Positions 14,435-21,767 of a DNA stretch of 25,344 nucleotides are shown here, piece after piece (within the stretch, counting starts at the first letter, position 1; every line of letters begins with the position of its first letter). Position numbers and translations under genes: made by a program. The stretch spans positions 1 to 25,344 of the IMG/VR virus record IMGVR_UViG_3300032315_001177. One strand, written 5' to 3'. Below the pieces are notes generated by a model that ran no database searches, was not told where the DNA came from, and saw only the letters and a program-made list of their open reading frames with translations. This DNA comes from a virus.

Positions 14435-16512
14435 TGGCAAAGAAACTCACATCAACAAAAGCCAAGGAGATGCTGCACAATCCTCCGCACGGAAAACCCC
14501 TTACGGAAAAACAACGTAAGTTTTTTGGTGCTATTGCTAATGCACAAAATGGTATAGAAGCCTACATGGGAGGATTGACAGACAAGGGATTCAATTACAA
14601 TGGAGCATGGGGAGGACAATTTCAAATGGGTGGTCAATTACCACAAGCTCAAGATGGTAAGAATATAGAATACAAAGAATTACCTGAAATAACTATTGTT
14701 TTATCAAAAGACAAACAAACAAGAGATTTCTATAATAATCTTATAGACAAGCTTTCAGAAAACCAATTTGGGAATTCAGAAAACCCATACATTGACCAAA
14801 CAATAATGGGTGAATATTTAGGATTGATGAATTTAGGTAAAGAATATGGTTTTCCAAAAGTAAAATCTGAAACAAATGAAGGTGTATATAAAAAAGCAAA
14901 AGGACATTATAATCCTCTGACTAAAACAATATATGCAAATGATATTCCTACATGGGTTGGTGAAATGGCACACCATGTGCAAATGAAAGATAAAATTGTT
15001 GATAAAACATTGGAGTGGTTAGGTAATGATTTTATTGAATATTTGAAACAACCAATTGAATCACTTAAAGGAAAATCTTTATCAAACCCTTACATAAAAG
15101 AAGGAACTGTAGAACATGAAGCTCATAGTGTAATTGAACCTATGCTTCAAAAAAAGCTTAGACAAGATTATAAAAAGTATAGAAATAGTGAACTTTCAGA
15201 ATCTAGGAAAAAAAGATTTTTTTATGAAATGACAAATCAAGAAAATGATGGAGAAAAAAATATATTGAAAGATTTTCAAATGGGAGGGAATGTCCTTCCT
15301 GGTGCAATGGGAAACATGTACGCAAGACATGGGGCTCCTTCAGAAGGGAAATATGCAAAGAAGACATTGCCCAGTGCACAGAATGGTAAAGAGATGTCTT
15401 TCTATCAACAAGGTCTTGACTTCCAACCAAAGACAATAAGCAAGAATGGTGGATGGCTTGATAAGTATGATGATGACGTGGTAAAAGATGACATGGGTTA
15501 TTGGAATCCTGACAATTGGGGAAAGCCTGTTGAAATAGGAAGCAATGTCATTACAATGGATGGAGTGTATGAACCTCTCATTGGTGTTTCTGATACAGGA
15601 GATGTGCAATACATGGAGCCTGGAGAAGATTATGTATTTGATGGAGATTCTGTAACAGAATATCCTATCGCTCAAAATGGAGAACAACTTAATAAAGAAG
15701 GGTGGGGATATAAAGGTGATGCAAGATTTATGAAGAAAACCACCCCATCAGGAGAAACAAGATATGGATGGAATCCTGGTAATCAGTATGACTTGTACAG
15801 AACAGTAACACCTTTTAAAACAAGAAGAGGCATCAGAAGACATACTCCTGTTCCTCAAAGTTCCGAAGACGTAGATTTTTTAGTTAATTACTCAAATGAA
15901 CCTGTAACAAAAGTGGAGTATGAAGGAGCTAAACATTGGAACATACCTAGATTTTTAGTTGAACCTCATATTTCTGAAAAAAGAGGAGAATCAAAAGCAC
16001 TTATGTCCGAAGGACCTCAATCAAAACAAGAGTATAAAAAAAATATTCTTGCAGATGTCTATAAATATCAAATGCTTCAAAATCAAGGAGATAGAAAAAA
16101 AGCTTGGGGTGAGGCAAAATCCTTCATGCGTAAAAATGTAAATCCTTTGTTAAAAGGAGAGGTTTATAAAACACTAGCTGATGAAGGAAGACAACCTTTT
16201 TCTGCTGGCCTTTTAACAAGTGCTATTAATGAAGATTTTTTTAAAAATGAAGAAATTTTAAAATCTGATGTCAAACTTAACAATCCATACATGACATCAT
16301 ATGAAAAAGAGTACATGAAGCAACCTCTTTCTGATAAAAAAGTTGATAGATATGCTTTTGATTGGCTTACTAAATACAAGAAAATGCCTAAAAAAGAAGC
16401 AAGACAATACATAAAAACAGAAAGAGATAAGGGTAAAAAAGAGGCTAACCAGTACGAAAAGGAGTATAAAGAAACATTTGAAAATGGTGGATGGTTAGAT
16501 AAGTATAAATGA
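14434..16512 (+). CDS. Cargo-type virion protein with two inserted modules, one zincin-like and degenerate
   Basis: A 692-residue protein; ATG 14434 overlaps the previous stop and is preferred to the GTG one codon upstream. The N-terminus (AKEMLHNPPHGKPLTEKQRK, KFFGAIANAQNG) is a motif common at the start of crAss-like and other phage structural proteins. Residues about 67-280 form an AT-rich module with G176-E-M-A-H180-H-V-Q and E227-H-E-A-H231, a zincin pattern (HExxH plus downstream Glu) in which the first His is Gly. Residues about 285-415 are ordinary cargo sequence (SKNGGWLDKYDDDV, DVQYMEPGEDYVFDG). Residues about 420-690 form a second AT-rich, Lys-rich helical module ending in a second NGGWLDKY. 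AQ(N/D)G motifs mark the borders. It is probably packed in the virion and delivered to the host; proteolytic activity is doubtful. Confidence 0.7.
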   Translation: MAKKLTSTKAKEMLHNPPHGKPLTEKQRKFFGAIANAQNGIEAYMGGLTDKGFNYNGAWGGQFQMGGQLPQAQDGKNIEYKELPEITIVLSKDKQTRDFYNNLIDKLSENQFGNSENPYIDQTIMGEYLGLMNLGKEYGFPKVKSETNEGVYKKAKGHYNPLTKTIYANDIPTWVGEMAHHVQMKDKIVDKTLEWLGNDFIEYLKQPIESLKGKSLSNPYIKEGTVEHEAHSVIEPMLQKKLRQDYKKYRNSELSESRKKRFFYEMTNQENDGEKNILKDFQMGGNVLPGAMGNMYARHGAPSEGKYAKKTLPSAQNGKEMSFYQQGLDFQPKTISKNGGWLDKYDDDVVKDDMGYWNPDNWGKPVEIGSNVITMDGVYEPLIGVSDTGDVQYMEPGEDYVFDGDSVTEYPIAQNGEQLNKEGWGYKGDARFMKKTTPSGETRYGWNPGNQYDLYRTVTPFKTRRGIRRHTPVPQSSEDVDFLVNYSNEPVTKVEYEGAKHWNIPRFLVEPHISEKRGESKALMSEGPQSKQEYKKNILADVYKYQMLQNQGDRKKAWGEAKSFMRKNVNPLLKGEVYKTLADEGRQPFSAGLLTSAINEDFFKNEEILKSDVKLNNPYMTSYEKEYMKQPLSDKKVDRYAFDWLTKYKKMPKKEARQYIKTERDKGKKEANQYEKEYKETFENGGWLDKYK
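14620..14630 (+). repeat. Direct repeat, left border of the zincin-like module
   Basis: The 11-mer tttcaaatggg occurs here and again at 15274-15284, both times encoding Phe-Gln-Met-Gly, 654 nt (218 codons) apart in the same frame. The two copies enclose an AT-rich module. Confidence 0.75.
15274..15284 (+). repeat. Direct repeat, right border of the zincin-like module
   Basis: Second copy of tttcaaatggg. After it the sequence returns to the higher-GC cargo type. Confidence 0.75.
15445..15468 (+). repeat. NGGWLDKY repeat, copy 1
   Basis: 24 nt encoding Asn-Gly-Gly-Trp-Leu-Asp-Lys-Tyr. Copy 2 lies 1038 nt (346 codons) downstream in the same frame and differs at two bases inside the Leu codon only. 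Confidence 0.8.
16483..16506 (+). repeat. NGGWLDKY repeat, copy 2, at the protein's C-terminus
   Basis: Encodes NGGWLDKY directly before the final Lys and the stop. It closes the second AT-rich module. A related NGGWVSNDW is found in the next gene near residue 270. Confidence 0.8.
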
Positions 16513-16530
16513 TTTTTAAAACAACGTATT

Positions 16531-19044
16531 ATGAAACAAGATATTTTGAAAATTGCTGGAGTGAAGTCTGAAGCTGACTTTTACAAAAAGTTCCCTACAG
16601 AAGAAGCATTCATGAAAGTTCATGGGGAAGCTTTTAAAAAAGCCAAGATGGGGGCATCCATGGTTAAGAAACAATTAGTGCAGCTCACAGATTTCAGCAA
16701 TCCTCCCAAAGCAGAATTTGGTCAAAAGTTCAATACATGGGCAAACAGTATCAATGACAAGGTTGATGCTTTTAATGACCAATATGGTGAACAGATATCT
16801 AAAGGGTTAGGACTTACATCCACCATTGGAAAAAACGTCATGAAGATAAGTGATGCTGTTGCACAGAAAAAGTCAGCAAAACAATCAGCAGCTTTGAGTG
16901 AGCCAGTTGCTCAAGCAGCTATGTCAAGATCTGAACAACCAAGGCGTAGATATGTGCGTCCTGAGGAAAATCTCCTTAATCCAAACGAAACCATAAACCC
17001 TTATGGTACAGGATATGATGTCCTTGCAATGGCACAGAATGGTATGCAGATAGGAGGCAATCTTACAGAGATTCAGAACATGTACAATCCTGGAACACTC
17101 TATAATGATCTTGGCTATGAGCCTTTGGATGAAAGTAGTAAGGTGAAACAATTTCAAGGAGGTGGAGCTTTAGGATTCATCAACGAAGGACTTAATCTTG
17201 CAGGTGATCTTACAGCAATGATAATAGGTGCAGGAACAAAGAAGTATGAAAAACAAACTCAGAAGAATCTACAAGAAGCTGCCCTCCATCAAGGAACACA
17301 AGCAATGCAAGATCAATACTCAGCATATATGGAAAACGGAGGCTGGGTGAGTAATGATTGGCAACCTCAAGTGATTGCAAAGTTTGGAGAATATGATGTA
17401 AAAGATCTTCTTGCTCCTCCAAATGATGCAGATATGCTCAGGGCAGGAGGAAATGTAAGAGACATCAGAAGCAACTATATGGGAGATGATGAAAAAATCT
17501 CCATGATGCCTATGGGTGGACAACTGAAAACTCATTGGGGAGGAGATACAGAATTGATGTCCTACAATCCTTATATGCCTGGAAATGGAGAAACATACAT
17601 GGCAACAGGAAACTACCACAGTGAATCTGATGGAACAGGCAAAACTGGTATAGGAATGTCTTATGGTGACAGCATGGTAGAAGTTGAAAACGGAGAACCC
17701 ATAATAGAAATGGAAGAAGGTGGACAAATGGGAGACAACTCTGCTGTTGTATTTGGCAACCTCAAAATCCCTTCTTATATAGCAAGTGAATTGGGAGACT
17801 TTAAAGGGCAAACATTTAAGACTAGTGTCAAAAAACTTTCAAAAGATGAAGCTAAACAGAACAAGATAATGAATAAAGGTGTAAATCTTGTAGATAGTGT
17901 TGATAGTGATAATTCTTTTGACTTGTTGACGTTTGGTTCAGGAAAAGCAATGATGACAGGGGCAGATATGACTCTTCAAAAGCTAGCAGCTAAAAAGAAA
18001 TTTCTGGCAGGAGCTCAACAGGCTCTTCATGAAGCAGCTGATAAATTTGGATGTGATGTGGAAGCATTTGTAAACAAAGGAAAGATTGTACAGGCTAAAT
18101 CTGGAGCAAATCTCTCTTCCGCTCAAAAAGGTAAGAAAGTGAGTAGACCAAAACCTTCTATGCAAACATTACCATTTATTACAGATGTTAATTCTGATGA
18201 ATTGGTAAATAGTCAGTTTTGGGAAGAGAACAAACCTATCCCTGTTCCTAAAAAAATAAGTGTTCCTGATGTATCAAAGTTCAAATTCACTCCTCCTGAT
18301 GCTCCAGACACTGATTCTTCTAAAACAGATTATCTAAAAACAGCATATAACGAATTGCTTCCATACATTCGTCCAACCAATCAAATGCCTTTGGATCCAT
18401 CTCAGCTTATGGGAGAAATGTATGCTCTGTCAACCAATCCTTTACAAGCTGTACAAGCACAAAGCTATCAGCCTCTTTTAGAAACAAGGGCTGCTAAAAT
18501 GTCTGCTCAAGCAATCCTCAACCAAAACCAAGCAGATTTCAATGCCATGGCTAGACAGCTTGGAAACAATCCTGCTGCTCTCTCAAGCCTTGCTGCACAG
18601 AAACAAAAAGCTGATCAACAAGCAATTGCACAAATAGAAGCTGCCAATCTCCAACAGGAAGCTGCTACAAATGCAAGGAACATAGCCACTCTCAATGACA
18701 AAACATTGAAGAACTTGGCTATATACGATACACAATATCAAAGGCAGAATGCAGCTGATTCCATTACAAAAGCTACAGCTCGTGAAGCTCTTGGCTCAAT
18801 AGCTTCCAAAATAGGACAGAACAAACTTGAAAACCTCACATCTGGAGTGATGCAAAATATGTACAACTACAGGTTTGGTCCTAAGGGAAGGATTTACAAT
18901 GTCAATCCTTTGGCTGAATTCACAATTCCTGATATTACTAAACTAGATGCTGAAACTATTAAAGCTATCGAAAAGCAGACAGGAAAGAAAGTGACTAAAG
19001 AAGCTAGAAACGGAGCAATTGTCAAAGCAATCAAAAATCTCTAA
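16531..19044 (+). CDS. crAss-like virion cargo protein
   Basis: An 837-residue protein starting MKQDILKIAGVKSEADFYKK, 18 nt after the previous stop. It carries AQNGMQIGGN (about residues 168-177) and NGGWVSNDW (about 270), motifs shared with the preceding protein. The segment HWGGDTELMSYNPYMPGNGE, followed by HSESDGTGKTGIGMSYGD and VVFGNLKIP (residues about 331-415), is the most characteristic sequence of this crAss-like cargo family. Residues about 605-800 are Ala/Gln-rich and strongly helical (NQNQADFNAMARQLGNNPAA, QQAIAQIEAANLQQEAATNA), as in phage ejection proteins. There is no membrane segment. The likely role is a protein stored in the capsid or tail and ejected with the DNA. A non-coding gap of 86 nt with a promoter-like sequence follows. 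Confidence 0.78.
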   Translation: MKQDILKIAGVKSEADFYKKFPTEEAFMKVHGEAFKKAKMGASMVKKQLVQLTDFSNPPKAEFGQKFNTWANSINDKVDAFNDQYGEQISKGLGLTSTIGKNVMKISDAVAQKKSAKQSAALSEPVAQAAMSRSEQPRRRYVRPEENLLNPNETINPYGTGYDVLAMAQNGMQIGGNLTEIQNMYNPGTLYNDLGYEPLDESSKVKQFQGGGALGFINEGLNLAGDLTAMIIGAGTKKYEKQTQKNLQEAALHQGTQAMQDQYSAYMENGGWVSNDWQPQVIAKFGEYDVKDLLAPPNDADMLRAGGNVRDIRSNYMGDDEKISMMPMGGQLKTHWGGDTELMSYNPYMPGNGETYMATGNYHSESDGTGKTGIGMSYGDSMVEVENGEPIIEMEEGGQMGDNSAVVFGNLKIPSYIASELGDFKGQTFKTSVKKLSKDEAKQNKIMNKGVNLVDSVDSDNSFDLLTFGSGKAMMTGADMTLQKLAAKKKFLAGAQQALHEAADKFGCDVEAFVNKGKIVQAKSGANLSSAQKGKKVSRPKPSMQTLPFITDVNSDELVNSQFWEENKPIPVPKKISVPDVSKFKFTPPDAPDTDSSKTDYLKTAYNELLPYIRPTNQMPLDPSQLMGEMYALSTNPLQAVQAQSYQPLLETRAAKMSAQAILNQNQADFNAMARQLGNNPAALSSLAAQKQKADQQAIAQIEAANLQQEAATNARNIATLNDKTLKNLAIYDTQYQRQNAADSITKATAREALGSIASKIGQNKLENLTSGVMQNMYNYRFGPKGRIYNVNPLAEFTIPDITKLDAETIKAIEKQTGKKVTKEARNGAIVKAIKNL

Positions 19045-19063
19045 CAAACTCAATTACAGCAAT

Positions 19064-19092
19064 TTACCAATTTCAATTACAGCTATTGGTAA
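19064..19092. repeat. Inverted repeat in the cargo-region intergenic gap
   Basis: ttaccaat (19064-19071) and attggtaa (19085-19092) form a perfect 8-bp inverted repeat with a 13-nt loop. No T run follows, so it is not a normal terminator. A direct repeat caattacagc (19051-19060 and 19074-19083) is interleaved with it. The right arm overlaps the -33 TTG of the predicted promoter, as an operator would. Confidence 0.7.
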
Positions 19093-19116
19093 CAATAATA
19101 TTATAAATTACATTTG
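19086..19116 (+). promoter_or_regulatory. Promoter of the Bacteroidota consensus before the third cargo gene
   Basis: TTG (19086-19088), a 20-nt spacer and tacatttg (19109-19116) match the Bacteroidota sigma factor consensus TTG-N(about 19-20)-TAnnTTTG exactly. The expected transcript start, a few bases after the -7 box, would leave only a very short leader before ATG 19131. Confidence 0.55.
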
Positions 19117-19130
19117 CTAATTCCATCATC

Positions 19131-21767
19131 ATGGCAAGTTTTACTGACCAAATACCACAATTTAACCCGTACATCCAACAGATGCCTATAGAGGCAATGA
19201 CTCAAGTTGGTATGTATAAACAGCAGAAGTACGATGAGGGGCTTCAGAAAATCCAAAACAATATAGAAACAATTGCTGGATTGGATGTCTACAAACCTCT
19301 TCATAAGCAATATCTGCAATCCAAGCTTAATGAGCTTGGTGGTAAATTGAAGACAGTGGCAGCAGGAGACTTCTCTAATTTCCAGCTTGTGAACTCTGTA
19401 GGAGGCATGGCTACACAAATAGGCAAAGATCCTATTGTACAAAATGCCGTAATGTCCACTCAGAAAATAAGAAAAAATGAACAAGAAAGAGATGCTGCAC
19501 GTAAGGAAGGAAAAGATTCTCCTTCAAATAATTATGTGTACAATCTCAGTTTGAATGAGTGGATGGAAGACCAAGATCTTAGCAAAGCATTTTCTGAAAA
19601 CTACACTCCTTATACAAACTGGAAAAAGAATGGACTTGAGGTGTTAAAAGCCTTAACCAAAGATAGCACTCTTACAGAAGATGCTTTCACTGTAAAAAGA
19701 GATGCTAAAGGAAATGTTGTGCTTGGTCCAGATGGTAAGCCTCAAATGGTATTAGCTGATGCAATTGTAAAACAAAAATACGCTGGTCTTTCACCTGAGA
19801 AAATACAACAAGCTCTTATGGTGGGACTCACTCCTGCTGATTTTAAACAAATGGAAATTGATGGAGTGTATTCTTATGCGAATGTAACTCCTGAAAAACT
19901 TCGTGAAACTATAACAACATCTCACGTAAGTAATAGACAATTTTATGAGAATAAGAAGTCTATTCTTGAAACAGCAAAATTATCAACAAACTCAGAAGTT
20001 GAAAAAGATAAACTTAATCAACAAATTGCAGCAATAGACAAAGCCATAAACAATATTACAAATGATTATAATGGGTTAGTAGAAGCTCTTGATAAAGGAA
20101 ACGTTAAAGGAGTGAAAGCCCAACTATATACAAAGAACGCAATTGCTGACTTTTCCAAAGCATTTTCTTTCACAGAAACAGAACAAGAGTACAAAGACAG
20201 TCCTCTTGTAAAAATTAATATGGAAAGACAGAAAATGGCAGTTGATTGGAAAAAATTCATTATTAATCATGAACAACAAGATAGACAGTTTAGATCTACC
20301 TTTGGATTGAAAGTTAGAGAGGTAGAAGCACAAGAAGAAGCAAACAGATTAAAAAAACAAGAACTCACTCCTTATGGAGCACTTAGTCAACCAATTCCTC
20401 AAGAGGAACTTCCTAAATACAATCTTAGCAAGATAGTTGGAGAAGTGAGAGATATTGAACGTTCTCTTGGTGCATCAGATGATGAATTTGCCAAAAAAAA
20501 TAAAGTGGGTAGTGAAGAGTTGGAGGTATTAAGACAGAAATATTATGAACGACCAGGAAGTGTAGATGGTAAATTTGCTGCTTATTTTGCAGCTACAGAA
20601 CCAGACAGAAGAAGAGCAGAGTCACAAAAAACAATGATTCTTGATATAGAAAAGAAAGCAAAAGGAGAGTATGGAGACATCACATCACTTATTCCAGCGA
20701 ATGCTCCTAGTTTAAATTATAGAGTGGGAAACAGTGTAACAACATTCACTCCAAAAGATTTTGTAGATTTCAATTCAAAATTATCTGAATATATAGTTGT
20801 AACTGCACCTAGTGGTCCTGGAGGTCGGCCTACAACTTCATATAATGACCAAAAAGCAAAAAAAGAATTAAGTGCAAAAGAGTATCAACTTTATCAAATT
20901 GAGAAAAAAAGACATTCAGGACAATCATTGACTAATGCAGAAAAGGTGCTTACAGATAATATGATTAATTACAATAAAATTGTAAATATTCCTTATCAAG
21001 AAACTCTTAAGAAAGTAAATACATATATTGGAAAAGAACTTACAAATAGACTGGCTCAATTCCAAGGTGTTGGTTATGCTGTACCTACAATAACAGATGC
21101 TCAGAGAAGATCCCTTACAAGTGCTCTTGGATCAGTGGTAACCCTTGCACAAGACCAAAATGGAAAAATTGCTAATTCTCCAGGTTTTGACTTAACCACA
21201 CTTAAAAAGCTTATTGCAAATCCTGGTGATATAAATACAAATATTAGAGTGGTGGAAGGAACCAGTCGTGAACCAGCAATGTATGAGGTTACTGTTATGG
21301 GAAAAGATGGTACATCAACTCAGTTCAAATTGACTCCTCAACAAAAGGTTGAAATGTTTGGAACTGAGATGTTTGAAGCAAGTCCCAATGTTAGGGCAAT
21401 ACGTTCTTATCAAGAACAAATAATGAACATGGGAGGAACATCCACTGCAAGTGATAACTCAATGACAGCAACCCCTACAAATTCATATTTGAGTAATATT
21501 GATTTTACAAGTGTACAACGTTATGGAATCAAAGGAAATGTTGTGAAAGTTGGAAATAACATGTACACAATACTTGGAACCATCTATGACCCCATCACAA
21601 GAAAATGGAGAGACAATATTGACCTCTCTGGTATAATCACTGAAGAGAATATAAATGCAGGATTGAAAAATCTTAATGATGGTGCAATTTATACAATTCT
21701 TAACAATAAGGTTCCCACAGCAAACGATTTGAAACAAGTAGAAGAAGCTTCTAAAAAACCTTTCTAA
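19131..21767 (+). CDS. crAss-like virion cargo protein, helical
   Basis: An 878-residue protein (MASFTDQIPQFNPYIQQMPI). The N-terminal block through VGMYKQQKYDEGLQKIQNNI, IAGLDVYKPLHKQYLQSKLN and KTVAAGDFSNFQLVNSVGGM is highly characteristic of a conserved crAss-like cargo protein. The body is rich in Lys, Glu and Gln and mostly helical, with a probable coiled coil near residues 280-330 (LNQQIAAIDKAINNITNDYN). A Gly/Thr-rich stretch (TAPSGPGGRPTTSYN, about residue 560) interrupts it. There is no membrane segment and no catalytic motif. The likely role is a protein carried in the particle and injected with the genome. It is the first gene after the promoter-like sequence, and the next gene overlaps its stop by one base (TAATG), so both should be expressed together. 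Confidence 0.78.
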   Translation: MASFTDQIPQFNPYIQQMPIEAMTQVGMYKQQKYDEGLQKIQNNIETIAGLDVYKPLHKQYLQSKLNELGGKLKTVAAGDFSNFQLVNSVGGMATQIGKDPIVQNAVMSTQKIRKNEQERDAARKEGKDSPSNNYVYNLSLNEWMEDQDLSKAFSENYTPYTNWKKNGLEVLKALTKDSTLTEDAFTVKRDAKGNVVLGPDGKPQMVLADAIVKQKYAGLSPEKIQQALMVGLTPADFKQMEIDGVYSYANVTPEKLRETITTSHVSNRQFYENKKSILETAKLSTNSEVEKDKLNQQIAAIDKAINNITNDYNGLVEALDKGNVKGVKAQLYTKNAIADFSKAFSFTETEQEYKDSPLVKINMERQKMAVDWKKFIINHEQQDRQFRSTFGLKVREVEAQEEANRLKKQELTPYGALSQPIPQEELPKYNLSKIVGEVRDIERSLGASDDEFAKKNKVGSEELEVLRQKYYERPGSVDGKFAAYFAATEPDRRRAESQKTMILDIEKKAKGEYGDITSLIPANAPSLNYRVGNSVTTFTPKDFVDFNSKLSEYIVVTAPSGPGGRPTTSYNDQKAKKELSAKEYQLYQIEKKRHSGQSLTNAEKVLTDNMINYNKIVNIPYQETLKKVNTYIGKELTNRLAQFQGVGYAVPTITDAQRRSLTSALGSVVTLAQDQNGKIANSPGFDLTTLKKLIANPGDINTNIRVVEGTSREPAMYEVTVMGKDGTSTQFKLTPQQKVEMFGTEMFEASPNVRAIRSYQEQIMNMGGTSTASDNSMTATPTNSYLSNIDFTSVQRYGIKGNVVKVGNNMYTILGTIYDPITRKWRDNIDLSGIITEENINAGLKNLNDGAIYTILNNKVPTANDLKQVEEASKKPF

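Noticed and set aside
15112-15126. EHEAH as a complete HExxH zinc motif
   Set aside because: The spacing is HEAH, one residue too short for HExxH; it fits better as the third-ligand Glu region after GEMAH.
17320-17811. Open frame of 163 codons on the - strand
   Set aside because: Antisense shadow of the cargo gene's conserved HWGGDTELM region; its composition (many Cys, His, Ile, Phe) is that of a reversed coding strand.
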